DNA of 64,000 nucleotides, from assembly GCF_907164915.1 (NCBI RefSeq), contig NC_061863.1, positions 46,783,382 to 46,847,381 on the forward strand, read 5' to 3'. Positions 34,370-44,769 of this stretch are shown in pieces. The notes beneath the pieces are model-generated. The model was not told the origin of the DNA. It was given only the letters and a program-made list of their open reading frames with translations, and ran no database searches. Within the stretch, counting starts at the first letter, position 1, and the number at the start of each line of letters is the position of its first letter. The position numbers and the translations under genes were made by a program. The stretch is from Impatiens glandulifera (taxonomy: Eukaryota; Streptophyta; Magnoliopsida; Ericales; Balsaminaceae).

Positions 34370-34995
34370 AGACCCTCAATCTAGGCTCGGGAGCTCTCAA
34401 TTTGAGTACTGGAGTCTCTCAGTCGAGGTACTAGGGACTCTCCGTCCTTAACTTATCTTACAAGTCTAAGTATAAAAGCCTATCGGTCTTGGACTAGTAT
34501 AAGGCTAAGTTTCTCGGTCAAGGTGTATAAACCTCTCGATCCGGGGCTAGCTCTAGGTTAAGTTTCTTGGTCTTAATCTTGGGAGCTCTTGGTCCCGGGT
34601 CTGGGATTCTTGGTCCCAGGGTTAGACCTCTTAGTCCTAGATCTTGGAAGTCTCGGTCCTGGACTCAAGCCTCTTAGTCCTATGAGTCTTGGTCCCAAGT
34701 TTGGATTTTTCGGTCGTGAGTCATATGAGTCTCGATCCTAGGTCAGACCTCTCGGTCCTAGGTCTGAACATTATCGGTCCTAGGTCAAACCTCTCAGTCC
34801 TAGGTGAGAATCTTCGATCAGATTTCTCGGTCTTAGCTCAAGAACACTAATCCTAAATCTTAGTTCTAACTCAAGAACATCGGTCATAGGTCTTGGATAT
34901 AGGTTATTTTTCTCAATTCTTGGTCTCGTTCTGAACTGAGGATCCTTGGTCGGATCTCTTGGTCCTAGGCTAAGAGCCTTGGTCCTCAAGAACAC
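34370..34995. repeat. CTCGGTCCTAGG minisatellite
   Basis: About 35 degenerate 12-25 bp units of the kind TCTCGGTCCTAGGTC run through the middle of the LTR-like insertion, with best order at 34610-34800. Confidence 0.85.
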
Positions 34996-35819
34996 CAAAG
35001 GTTCATTTTTAAATTAGTTTTTCTTAGCTCTAATGTTTTGATCTAAGAGCTTGGGTAGTTTCACAAAGCTCTTAGGAACATTTTATCATAATCTTAAGGT
35101 ATGGATCGACCTGGATGATGATCAATTTGTTCAAAATAGTTTGTGATAAAAAATCGGGTTTTTATTTTAAAGTTGTTTTGAAGTGAAATGAGTTATCCAA
35201 TAGCTTCCTTATATCACATATACTTGATTGGTACCAAAATAAGAACACTGACTATTCGTTTTGACCAATTCAAGAATTCACAATTTTTATTTATTTAATT
35301 TTTTTTTGATTTTGATCAAATATAATCGGGATGGATCAAACATGATTCAAATAGTTTCTCAACATGTTTACAATAATGTTGGGAATTTTTCTAGGTTGTG
35401 ATTCAATCGAATTAACCCAAGAACAAAAACCCGTTTTTTTTAAAATTCAAATTTGGGTTTTGTTATTTAGATCGATTGATCGGTTCTATCCTGTCTAGAT
35501 AATTTATAAATTATATAGGAGTAAATTCTCAACCATAAAACATCATAAACATCAAACATACAAGCTTATGCAATTTAAAATATAAAAAATTCAATTTCAA
35601 ATGTAAATATGAGTTAGAGGTTGATTGGAACCTTACCAAGGATTAGAAAATACTCCTTGATCATTAGGGAAGCTTTCTAGATGCTCAGATCCAAGCTTTA
35701 AGGCCTTAAACATAAAATTCGAAAATTCCGAAACTTTGAAGCTTTAATGGCAAATTTTGATTTTCTTCGATTTAAGGGTTGTGTGTTGGTTCCTTAGCTT
35801 CGGAATGACTTGAGGGGGC

Positions 35820-35827
35820 TATTTATA
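35820..35827 (+). promoter_or_regulatory. TATA-like box of the LTR-like insertion
   Basis: TATTTATA preceded by GAGGGGGC lies 0.95 kb before the right end of the insertion. Sequences of the form GGGGGCTATTTATA are common at plant LTR promoters, which suggests transcription toward the right. Confidence 0.35.
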
Positions 35828-36773
35828 CTCATCCTAAGTTGGTTGGGAAAGCCAAGTGGGAGAATTAGTAAAAATCCATTAATCACTTTTGATTGTTCTT
35901 GGCTTGTAGTAGTCGGAATAGGCAGTGACGAGGCCTACAGTTGTAAGGAGAACGATCACCATCGTAGGGTGATCATTCAGGGCTTTGAATGAGTTGATTT
36001 GGTGGACCAACGAGGGAGTTCCAAAAAATCAACATGGATCTTCAAGTCTATCCACACGGCGTCACAGTGAGGAAGACGATCAGAGCAAAAAACAGTGTCG
36101 TTTTGGTGGCGTCCTGGCATTCCGTCTTGACGTTGTGTCATTTGAGCGATTCGTTAGCGTTCTAGTTGTTGTTAACAACTGTCTCTTGATCTGCTATGAC
36201 CCGGGCGCGTGACTCCTCAACTACAACGGGCTACGCGGAAGCGCCTGAAGCATTGGGATGATAGTCCAATACTGATCAACGCACGCGGTTTCTACTACAA
36301 TTCTTTCTTCTGTTTTTGGCTACACCCGATTACAGATTTATTTTTATTTTAGGGTTTGTTTGAAATTGATTTTTATTTCACATTTTTGGTTTTAATTTTA
36401 ATCTTTTCAAATACACAAAATATTAAAATAAATGTGACAAATATTTTACCTTTTTTTTTTTTTTTTTATATTTTAAGAATTTAAATAAATAATTCTCTTT
36501 AGATTAAATGGATACAACAATTCATCAAAATTATTTATTTTGTCCTTTAATATTTTGAGATAATATGTGTACAACATTTTTCCCAAATAATTTTTTTTAT
36601 TTTGACCTTAACTCTTAATTGATTTATTAATTAACACAATAATTAATCATAATTAATTGTTTTAAATAGGTTTTTGGTCATGCAGTTAATTATTTTGATC
36701 TTATTTATTTAAAATTAATTCAAAATAATTATTTTAATATTATAAATTAGAATGTAGATTTTTCATGCTTACA

Positions 36774-36835
36774 CCTATGAAGACTCTCTTTCGCTACGGC
36801 TCCGGTGGGTTCCCTTAACCAAGCCACTACCAATG
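36774..36835 (-). pseudogene. Nuclear copy of plastid 23S rRNA, remaining part
   Basis: CTATGAAGACTCTCTTTCGC, GGCTCCGGTGGGTTCCC and TTAACCAAGCCACT continue the reverse-strand 23S sequence from the point reached at 33497. The copy ends at about 36835, where the array sequence TTCTTTACAAACACC resumes. Confidence 0.9.
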
Positions 36836-36854
36836 TTCTTTACAAACACCTAGA

Positions 36855-36927
36855 GTGCTTGTTGCTCAATAGGTAGAGCGGCTGTTTCCTAAGCATAAAG
36901 TCATTGGTTTGATCTTTAACTAGCGTG
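36855..36927 (+). pseudogene. tRNA-Arg-like pseudogene
   Basis: Keeps the anticodon loop TTCCTAA, but the stem is mispaired (GCTGT/GCATA), the T loop is TTTGATC and the acceptor strands no longer match. Confidence 0.7.
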
Positions 36928-37223
36928 TTTGACAACTTTAATTTTTTGCGTTTTAAAAAATATGTGATTTTTTTTTTCAAAATACAAAACTATAGCTTAC
37001 CTTTATTTTGACAATCCATGCTCTCCACTTAAACCATGTCAATTATAACAATTATAATGTGAATTCAATCAAACTTTGAACTTTTTACAGTTTTTTAATT
37101 ATTGTAAGTTAAAGAAAAAAGTTAAGCCTAAATGTAGTTAATTGAATTGAGCATTTTTTTCATAATAAAAATATTTTAGATTTTCTTTATATTTGGTGCA
37201 TTAGATTTCTTGATTATCACTTA

Positions 37224-37296
37224 GCGCCTGTAGCTCAGTGGATAGAGCGTCTGTTTCCTAAGCAGAAGGTCATAGGTTCGACCCCTATCTGGCGCG
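37224..37296 (+). tRNA. tRNA-Arg (anticodon CCT)
   Basis: A complete cloverleaf like the 924 copy, with variable loop AAGGTC, which I recall as the usual plant form. Acceptor GCGCCTG/CTGGCGC, anticodon loop TTCCTAA (CCT), T loop TTCGACC, discriminator G. The spacer after it is shortened, and the first T-run of five or more is about 65 nt downstream rather than about 40, so termination may differ from the 924 copy. Confidence 0.92.
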
Positions 37297-37482
37297 TTTA
37301 ACAACTTTCATGCTCTCCACATAAAGCATGTCAATTATAATGCGAATTCAATCCAACTTTGGATTTTTTACTATTTTTTTATATACCCTAAATGAAGTTA
37401 ATTGAATTTAGCATTTTTTCTTAAGAAAATTATCTTAGATGATCTCTATATTTTGTGCATTAAATTTTTTTACAATCTCTTA

Positions 37483-37555
37483 GCGCCTATAGCTCAGTTG
37501 GTAGAGCGAATATTTTCTTAAGCAGAAAAGTCATAGGTTACCCTTATTTAGAGCG
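37483..37555 (+). pseudogene. tRNA-Arg-like pseudogene
   Basis: D arm CTCAGTTGGTAGAGC is good, but the anticodon stem (AATAT/GCAGA) does not pair and the T arm has lost TTCGA. Confidence 0.75.
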
Positions 37556-37836
37556 TTTGATAACCTTGATTCCTTGTGTTTTAAAAAATATGTGATTTTT
37601 TCCAAAATACAAAACCATAGCTTAACATTATTTTTAATGATGCTCTCCACCTAAACCATGTCAATTATAATGTGAATCTAATCAAACTTTGGACTTTTTA
37701 CAGGTTTTTTTATATATGATAAGTTTATGAAAAAAGTTAATCCTAAATGTAGTTAATTGAATTGAACACTTTTTCTTAAGAAAATTATTGTAGATGTTTC
37801 TATATTTTGTGCATTAGATTTCTTTACAAACTCTTA

Positions 37837-37909
37837 GCGCCTATAGCTCAATGGGTAGAGCGTATGTTTCATAAGCAGAAAGTCGTATGTTCGACCCTTA
37901 TTTGACGCA
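37837..37909 (+). pseudogene. tRNA-Arg-like pseudogene with CAT anticodon
   Basis: D arm CTCAATGGGTAGAGC and T loop TTCGACC are kept. The loop TTCATAA would read CAT, with a weakened stem (TATGT/GCAGA) and acceptor mismatches (GCGCCTA against TTGACGC). Probably non-functional. Confidence 0.7.
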
Positions 37910-38194
37910 TTTGACAACTTTGATTCTTTGTGTTTTAAAAAAAATGTATTTTTTTTTTCCAAAATACAAAACCATAACTTACCATTATTTTTACAATCTC
38001 TACTCTCCACTTAAATCATGTCAATTATAATGCGTATCCAATTAAATTTTGAATTTTTACAATTTTTTAATTAATCTAAGTTTAAGAAAATAGTTAAGCC
38101 TAAATTTAGTTAATTGAATGGAGCGTTTTTTCCTAAGAAAAAAAATCTTAGATGGTCTATATATGCAGTGCATTATATTTCTTACCACCACTTA

Positions 38195-38263
38195 GCGCAA
38201 GTAGCTAAGTGGATAAAGCGTTTTGTTTCCTAAGTAGATAATCATATGTTTGACTCAGACGCA
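38195..38263 (+). pseudogene. tRNA-Arg-like pseudogene
   Basis: GCGCAAGTAGCTAAGTGG and TTTCCTAAGTAGATA remain. The 3' half is truncated (TTTGACTCAGACGC). Confidence 0.7.
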
Positions 38264-38346
38264 TTTGACAAATCGTTTTTTTCTAAAAAAAAAATATCTT
38301 TGATATTCTCTATATGGTGTGCATTATATGTTTTTATCACCCCTTG

Positions 38347-38417
38347 AGCTTGTAGAACAGTGGTTAGAGTTTCTATTTTCTAAACAAAAAGCCTTGACTC
38401 TTTCTAGTTCTGGCGTG
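38347..38417 (+). pseudogene. tRNA-Arg-like pseudogene, last array copy
   Basis: AGCTTGTAGAACAGTGG, TTTTCTAAACAAAAAG and TTCTGGCGTG mark a strongly decayed copy. Confidence 0.55.
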
Positions 38418-38640
38418 TTTGTTAACTTTTATTCTGACATTCTGACATGTCGATTATAATGAGAATACAAAATAATTTTGAACTTTTTTTTATCATTTTT
38501 TTAATGATTGTAAATTTAATAGTTAACTTTAAATGTAGTTAATTGAATTTAATTGAGTTTTTTTTTTTTAATATCTTAAATGTTCTCTATATGGTATGCA
38601 ACAGATTATTAACTTTTAAAAAAAAAAAATATTATTAGCT

Positions 38641-39110
38641 AGTTATTATGGATTTTGTTGTACTCTATTTTGCATGTATTAATATTTATTTTATAATTTA
38701 TACTCTTCATTTAAATTATATTTTATTTTAATGAGAATGGAACATTAGATATCTTATTATTTTTTAAATAAATTGAATAAGTTTAAAAAAGTCAACATCA
38801 AATAAGTTTAGTTTGGTTTATTGCTTTTGATTTTTTATTTCACGACAAGAATGAATCAATTCAAATTATTTTTTAGTTGAAACTTAGAAAAAATGTTCAA
38901 TTGATGTTCATTTCCAAACATTTCAATTTGTATGTTGAGTCTTTTGTTATTTTATATTTATTTGTTGAAAACAAATAATATTTTAAAGGAAAAAAATTAA
39001 TTTAATCGTATGTATTTATATTATATATATAAAATATTAATAATTTTTTTATGTTGATATGTATTATTAAAAAACGATTCATTCAAACTTTCGTTATAGG
39101 TTTATAATTA
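38641..39110. other. AT-rich intergenic DNA, nothing recognised
   Basis: Fading array-spacer words only; no gene. Confidence 0.55.
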
Positions 39111-39118
39111 GGGGTATT

Positions 39119-40015
39119 AACCGACTGATTAACTAGTTAAACGGTTTCGGTTAAAATTGGTTTTGTCTTTTATTTTACCAACCGATTAACCGGCCGTTAA
39201 TGGTATCGGTTTTATCGGTTGTGCTTCTACCGATTTTGGTCGGTTCCGGTCGGTTAACTGGGTTTAATTAGAAACTGATAATTCAATTTTTTAAATTAAG
39301 TAATAAATTAATGAAATAATTTTTTTTTTTAAAATTATTGTTTGCACTCTCATATTATACTATTCTCTATCATTTCTTGTCTCTATTATAATATATTATA
39401 TTATTATAATATATTTTATTGATATATTTATAAATATGTTATAATATATGATTTTATTGTAACAATATAATATATTTTAATAGCTATTTTTTAACTTTTT
39501 ATATATTCAATAAGGAAATTCAAATTCATTATTTCGATTAGTCTTTGACCAACAAGTATAGGCGAATATGATTAATCTCATTCACAACCAATAGAAAATG
39601 AAGTGAAATCGATAAGTTATAATAAAGTAATGGTTATTAAATTATTTCAGTTTGTTTTTAATTTATTTTTGTAAAATTTTATATAAATTATAATATTTTT
39701 TAAAAATAATTTTATAAAAATTCTAATTTAAAAATAAAAAGAATTTATAAATTATTAAATATTATTTATAATATATCTATTATTTATAAAATAACTAGTA
39801 CAAATTATAAAATATATAATTAAATTATTACCGATTTACCGGTTAAACCGTTAAAAAAATAGGTAAACAGAAAACGAACTGTTTAACCGGTAAAAAATCG
39901 GTTGACCGGAAGAACTGTTTAACCGGTAAAAAATCGGTTGACCGGAACTACTAGAACCGATTAACTATCCGTTATGTTGGGTTACTAATTTTTTGGTTTT
40001 TTTTCAGTAACCCTA
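39119..40015. mobile_element. Non-autonomous hAT element, 897 bp, with 8-bp duplication
   Basis: A perfect 8-bp duplication, TTTATAAT at 39111-39118 and 40016-40023, flanks ends TAGGGGTATTAACC and, inverted, TAGGGTTACTGAAA. Subterminal blocks on both sides are rich in ACCGGTTAACCGG/CGGTTTCGGTT motifs in both orientations, including a direct repeat of CTGTTTAACCGGTAAAAAAT at about 39881 and 39915. The centre is AT-rich with no ORF. Eight-bp duplication and TAGGG ends fit the hAT superfamily. Confidence 0.82.
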
Positions 40016-40023
40016 TTTATAAT

Positions 40024-41225
40024 ATATCATCTATTCTCTCCTTTATTAATCTTTAAAATTCGATTAATCTCTTAATTAAATTTGCTTATAATATTTATTA
40101 TTATTTTTAATATGAATAAATTTATATTCCATATAAAAATATTTAATATATTATTTTTTAAATTTAAATATTATTTAATTCAATATTATAAAATATTTTG
40201 ATAAATTATTAATAATCAATTGGTTTATAACCTATTATAATTCAATAAAAAAATGTCACATTAATTATTAAATGTAAATTTATTTTATTGTTTTTTTCTT
40301 ATTAAAATAAATTAGGTGTAAATTATATAATTTAAAATATTATAGTTAACTATACATTATTAAATATCATGACTATAATGTTAAGTGTTTTAATAAAAAA
40401 AAATTTCATTGTCATTCATTTATTTCATTCATATTAAGATTTAAGATACCCAAGTTATATAATATATAATATATAATATATAATATTACTTTACATTCAT
40501 TTTTAATAAAAGATGAGTTGAACATGAGTGATTGGAGAAAAAAAGATGAAAGAAATGCGATGGGTATTTAAGAGAAATGAAGAAAAAATTTACACACCTA
40601 ACTTTAATAGTTGAAAGATTAAATAAACTAATTTTAAATATAAACTTCTAATAGTTTATACTTCTTGAGATTTTTTTTTTTAAATGAGACACTTGTTTAT
40701 ATATATTGCATTTAAATAAAAATCTCAAACATTTTTTTTTAAATCTCACTATTTGAGATTTCTTAGGGTTAAAATTATATAAAAAAAATTTCACAAATTT
40801 CAAAAGTTGGTAGTTAAAACTATAATTGGATGAAATTTGGTAATTAAATTAATAATAATTTATTTATTTATTTATATAATATAATAATAAATTAACAATA
40901 TTTAAAATCGTTTACACTAAATTTTGTTTTAATTTTTATAATTTTAATACTAAAGAGTTTTAATTTATTCAAGTAAGAGAGTTTCAAATTTGATCATTCG
41001 ACCATTAGTGCAAAAGTTGTACATCCTATAATGATAGTTTAATTAGGGTCGGGTAACAGTTAGACCCATAAAAAAACCCGTAACAGCCTCCGGGTTTTAT
41101 TGTCAATTCTCGACTGGTTATATCCAAATAAATAGATTTATGTTACTAATTTGCGTGAATTTCCACCGTTGGTGTCATTCCCAACTTTGTTCAGAAAAGT
41201 AAGAGAAGAACACTCCTCATCAACA
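40024..41225. other. AT-rich intergenic DNA and upstream region of the DUF3119 gene
   Basis: Mostly A/T. The last 200 bp (41040-41225) are less AT-rich and probably contain the promoter and 5' UTR. No TATA box was assigned with confidence. Confidence 0.5.
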
Positions 41226-42451
41226 ATGGAGAGCACTCTCTTCCTATCGGCCAATCGTCTCTTACCCTTACATAAAAGTAAGCACTTTTTTTCTCTCAAT
41301 TCTCATACTTCTTATCCCTATACTTAGTTTAGAGAAATGGGTTTTGTAAATTGAGAGGTCTTTAATGATTCTTCAACCAGATAGAACACTGGGTAGTCCT
41401 CAGATCTCCTTTAGTGGTGGGAATTTGGGATTTAGCAGGAATAATTCTGAGATAAGAAGAATCCATCTCGACCGCAAAGGAATTGCATTTGTTGCTTCAG
41501 CGGTTACTTGCTCTACTTTTATATGATTTTGTATCTTACAGTGTATAAATCCCTTTGTGTCCTTGATAACTAAGCTTTTCAATTCTATGGCAGCTTGGAA
41601 GTAGAAATGCCAAGAGAGGAACTGTTGTTGTTCCCGACCCAGATTACCGTATTCCAGTTGTCCTGCTTGGTGTGTGTTCTTTATAAGTTTGTTTCAGTTT
41701 TCTTTTTTGAAATCCAGTCCACCATTAGAGAATTATTAGAACACTCTTTTACATGGATGCAGGTTTAGCTGGTGGTCTGGTATACACAGACAATTTGTTA
41801 CCAGCAGCCCCTGCCGGTCTTCTTGGACTACTCTTACTGTTTCAGGTGAATGAATCATATGATTGATTCATCATGTCTTTCTTTGTGTTTTCTTGGCTAA
41901 CATGTTTCTTCCAGACAACAAGAGTGAGGTTTGTCTTTGACCAAGAAGCCCTGGTTTGTCCCTTCAATCTACTACTACTAAACTGTATAGAATCAATCAA
42001 TTGTTGGGTAATTAATTAATGGTTTTTCTGTTTCAGGAAGTAAAAGTTGGCAATGAACTTGAGGAATCGGGTGAAAATGTTTTCGTGGGAGGGAAAAACC
42101 GATGGAAGTGAGTTACAGAAACATCAACATGATTATCCTTAGCCAAAAATTGGCAATTCTGTTTTTGTTGTGTTAATAGTTTGTGACAGGTATTCATCAT
42201 TTGTGAATTGGGAGCTTTGGTGGCCGAATTTCCCAATCCTTGTCTACTTTAAGGAGGCTCAGACGAAGCCCGAGGGTCAAGTCCACTTCTTTCCTGTGAT
42301 ATTTGTAAGTTTTAATGATTAGAAAGCAAAGTTTTGTTTATTTACAAACTAAACTGATCTTTAAGGCCTTGGTTTTGAGTAGAATGGGAAGCAGCTTTAT
42401 GATGCTATGGTGGAGCGATGCGGCCCTTCAAAGACCAGCGGCCCCAACTGA
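41226..42451 (+). CDS. Plastid-targeted DUF3119 family protein
   Basis: Eight exons with GT-AG borders: 41226-41277, 41381-41502, 41594-41669, 41763-41845, 41915-41953, 42037-42107, 42190-42304 and 42383-42451 (TGA). They join in frame to 627 nt and 208 aa. Residues 1-60 are rich in Ser, Arg and Leu with few acidic residues, like a transit peptide. VPDPDYRIPVVLLGLAGG follows, then a hydrophobic hairpin (about 75-110, PAGLLGLLLLF), RVRFVFDQEALEVKVG, and WELWWPNFPILVYFKEA ... VHFFPVIFNGKQLYDAM. This agrees with cyanobacterial and plant DUF3119 proteins as I recall them. The function is unknown to me; a thylakoid or envelope membrane location is inference. The gene was found by chaining splice sites; the frame stays open throughout. 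Confidence 0.8.
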
Positions 42452-42855
42452 TCCTCAAGCTAATTAGATACAATATTTGAAATATCATAAGGAAATCCTT
42501 AATTAATTTCTGAATTTTAGAAGTTCAACATATACCCTTCTTGTAAATGTGATCTTATATCAATTCACCATTGAATGAAATTTGTTGTGTTCTTCATATA
42601 TGAATGATTACATTGCTGAGATTACAGTTTTTCTTTTAAGAAATAGATGAAGAATATTTGGTGTAAAAGTTTTTTCAACAACTTAACTTCATTTCATTAA
42701 AATTCTCAATGAGAAAAAACTTAATGAGTTCATGAATTAATGCAAACAAATATTTGCCTTAATTTTAAGTGACATAAATAACAACAATGAATAACGGAAT
42801 AAAGCAAACACTAATCACATGAAAATTAAACTATTTTTAAATACTAGTGATTTTC
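42452..42855 (+). other. 3' flank of the DUF3119 gene
   Basis: AT-rich 3' UTR and intergenic DNA. ATTGAATGAAAT near 42571 is a possible polyadenylation signal. Confidence 0.4.
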
Positions 42856-42859
42856 TCAT

Positions 42860-43330
42860 CAATAATGCTCAATTTTTGACAAATCAACAAGTTTCCTTCA
42901 CAAGTAGGAATTTGCTCGAATAAATGAGTTTCTATAAAAAAAAAAAAATGATATCTCTCTAAACTTGTTCAATATCATTTCGAACTCTAGAAAAAGTTAA
43001 TGTATTAGGTTTCATCCAAATGTGATCAATAATATTGACAAAGAAACACTTAAAACATTTGAAGATAAATACCCTTTGTCTGGATGAGAGGCAACATTTT
43101 TAATATTAATCCATTCTTTTGGAAAATTAAAAAGACCAATTAGTGAAAAACTTATTTCAAAGTAAAGAAGGAAATGGACAGTCTCCAAGAATCCTCATTT
43201 CCCGTACATAAAAAGACAACTTGAATCAGAAATATTCTGAAATGAAATGACTATGATTCCCACTAATCTACTTCTAATTTTGTTCAACCATAATCTATCT
43301 TTATAATATTTATAAAACAGTTTCTCGAAT
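42860..43330 (-). pseudogene. Relic of a non-LTR (LINE) reverse transcriptase C-terminus
   Basis: On the minus strand, pieces in shifting frames read like the zf-RVT end of plant LINE polyproteins: ISDSSCLF, LIGLFNFPKEWINI, then FVNIIDHIWMKPNTLTFSRV, where family members have an A..YHIWRERN-type motif. Stops and frameshifts separate the pieces and the cysteine/histidine knuckle is damaged. The match is from memory of the family and is moderate. Confidence 0.4.
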
Positions 43331-43534
43331 TGAAAATATAAAACTCGAGTTCAAATTACAAAATCGAGAAAGTATCTTTACCCTTTTAGAACCCTAATCC
43401 TAACAACTCCATGCATACTATTGAATTAATATCAATACAATCTAAAAAGGTTGAATTAAGATTTATTAGTTGTTTTGAGTTTTGACCCTATTAATTAATT
43501 AATATGAAATTGAGAATTTGGAATTATTAATTAA

Positions 43535-43728
43535 CTATTATATACTTTTATAAGTATATATATATATATATATTAATGGAGAATAATATTTAATGAAAAG
43601 ACACCAAAAAGGAGGAAGAGGAGATCAAAACGCTCAAACCCATCATAATAAACACAGATCAGAAAACAGGGTTACGATCTGAATTATAATCGGTAATATT
43701 TTCTACTTCGCCGGAGAAGACGACGACA
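43535..43728 (+). promoter_or_regulatory. Promoter and 5' UTR of the translocator gene
   Basis: TATATACTTTTATAAGTATA (about 43540-43560) offers TATA-like boxes. The following 120 bp, with GGAGGAAGAGGAG, reads as a purine-rich leader before the ATG at 43729. Confidence 0.4.
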
Positions 43729-44769
43729 ATGGGGAAGGGCGGCGCATTGAGCGAAGGAGTCCTGAAGAAGATAATGCTATCCTATTTCTATGTTGCGATC
43801 TGGATCTTCCTAAGTTTCACGGTCATCGTCTACAACAAGTACATTCTCGATCGCAAAATGTACGATTGGCCATTTCCCATCTCTCTCACCATGATCCACA
43901 TGGCATTCTGTTCCTCCCTCGCATTCCTCCTCGTCCGTGTCTTCAAGATCGTTGAACCAGTCTCCATGTCTCGCGACATGTACCTCAAATCCGTCGTTCC
44001 TATAGGCGCTCTGTATTCCCTAAGTCTCTGGTTCTCCAATTCCGCTTACATTTATCTTTCCGTTTCGTTTATTCAGATGCTCAAGGCATTAATGCCAGTA
44101 GCAGTTTATTCAATCGGAGTCATGCTGAAGAAAGATCAGTTCAAATCAGATACAATGATGAACATGGTTTCAATCTCTGTCGGTGTTGCTATTGCTGCAT
44201 ATGGGGAGGCTAAATTCGACGGCTTGGGTGTATCCCTTCAACTTGGTGCAGTGGCGTTTGAGGCGACTCGATTAGTTATGATCCAAATTCTATTGGCATC
44301 AAAGGGTATTACGTTGAATCCAATCACTTCTTTGTATTATGTTGCTCCTTGTTGTTTGTTTTTTCTGTCTGTTCCTTGGATGGTTGTGGAGTTGCCTTTA
44401 TTGAAGAAGACTTCTAGTTTCCACTTTGATCTTGTTATATTTGGAACCAATTCGTTTTGTGCATTTGCTTTGAACCTGGCTGTGTTTTTATTGGTGGGGA
44501 AGACGTCTGCATTGACGATGAATGTGGCTGGAGTTGTTAAGGACTGGCTGCTGATTGCATTCTCGTGGTCGGTAATAATGGATACTGTCACGCCTGTGAA
44601 TTTGATTGGGTATGGACTCGCCTTCTTGGGAGTAGCTTACTATAACCATGCGAAACTTCAGACGCTCCAGGCGAAGGAGGCACAAAAGAAGGCTGAATTG
44701 CTTGATAAGGAAGCCGCAAAGTTGTTGGAGGAAGGTGAACATGGAGATAATGCTGCTTCGCAGAATTGA
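43729..44769 (+). CDS. Sugar-phosphate/phosphate translocator family protein (TPT/DMT)
   Basis: An intronless 346-aa membrane protein. It opens [15 protein letters not shown] and has about ten hydrophobic segments from residue 18 to 308, with the family stretches [78 protein letters not shown] and [12 protein letters not shown] Lys/Glu/Ala-rich cytosolic tail (about 310-346) ends it. It is very close to the Arabidopsis group At4g32390/At2g25520/At5g11230/At5g25400, which is also intronless and annotated as probable sugar-phosphate/phosphate translocators. No plastid transit peptide is present, so an endomembrane location is likely; the substrate is not known. The ATG follows a purine-rich leader and matches the family start. 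Confidence 0.95.
   Translation: MGKGGALSEGVLKKIMLSYFYVAIWIFLSFTVIVYNKYILDRKMYDWPFPISLTMIHMAFCSSLAFLLVRVFKIVEPVSMSRDMYLKSVVPIGALYSLSLWFSNSAYIYLSVSFIQMLKALMPVAVYSIGVMLKKDQFKSDTMMNMVSISVGVAIAAYGEAKFDGLGVSLQLGAVAFEATRLVMIQILLASKGITLNPITSLYYVAPCCLFFLSVPWMVVELPLLKKTSSFHFDLVIFGTNSFCAFALNLAVFLLVGKTSALTMNVAGVVKDWLLIAFSWSVIMDTVTPVNLIGYGLAFLGVAYYNHAKLQTLQAKEAQKKAELLDKEAAKLLEEGEHGDNAASQN

Larger units (their letters stand above)
33498..36773. mobile_element. Solo-LTR-like insertion, 3.28 kb
   Basis: Begins TGTAACCCCGGG and ends ATGCTTACA: a TG...CA unit with 5-bp inverted ends TGTAA/TTACA. It splits the plastid 23S copy. Left flank CGTAT (33493-33497) and right flank CCTAT (36774-36778) match at 4 of 5 bases, and plastid 23S has CCTAT once here, so this is a 5-bp target duplication. 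Inside are a tandem CTCGGTCCTAGG tract, a TATTTATA box after GAGGGGGC at 35820-35827 and no reading frame for retroviral proteins. A solo LTR of a large Ty3/gypsy element fits best. A self-contained unknown element is the alternative. Confidence 0.7.
36836..38640 (+). repeat. Tandem tRNA-Arg gene array, part 3
   Basis: Continuation of part 2 beyond the plastid insertion. tRNA-like copies start at 36855, 37224, 37483, 37837, 38195 and about 38347, with spacing 369, 259, 354, 358 and 152 bp. Spacer blocks match those at 1-1540. The array fades into unrelated AT-rich DNA after about 38640. Confidence 0.88.

Noticed and set aside
37837..37909. tRNA-Met (CAT) gene
   Set aside because: Derived from tRNA-Arg with stem and acceptor mismatches and no Met identity elements.
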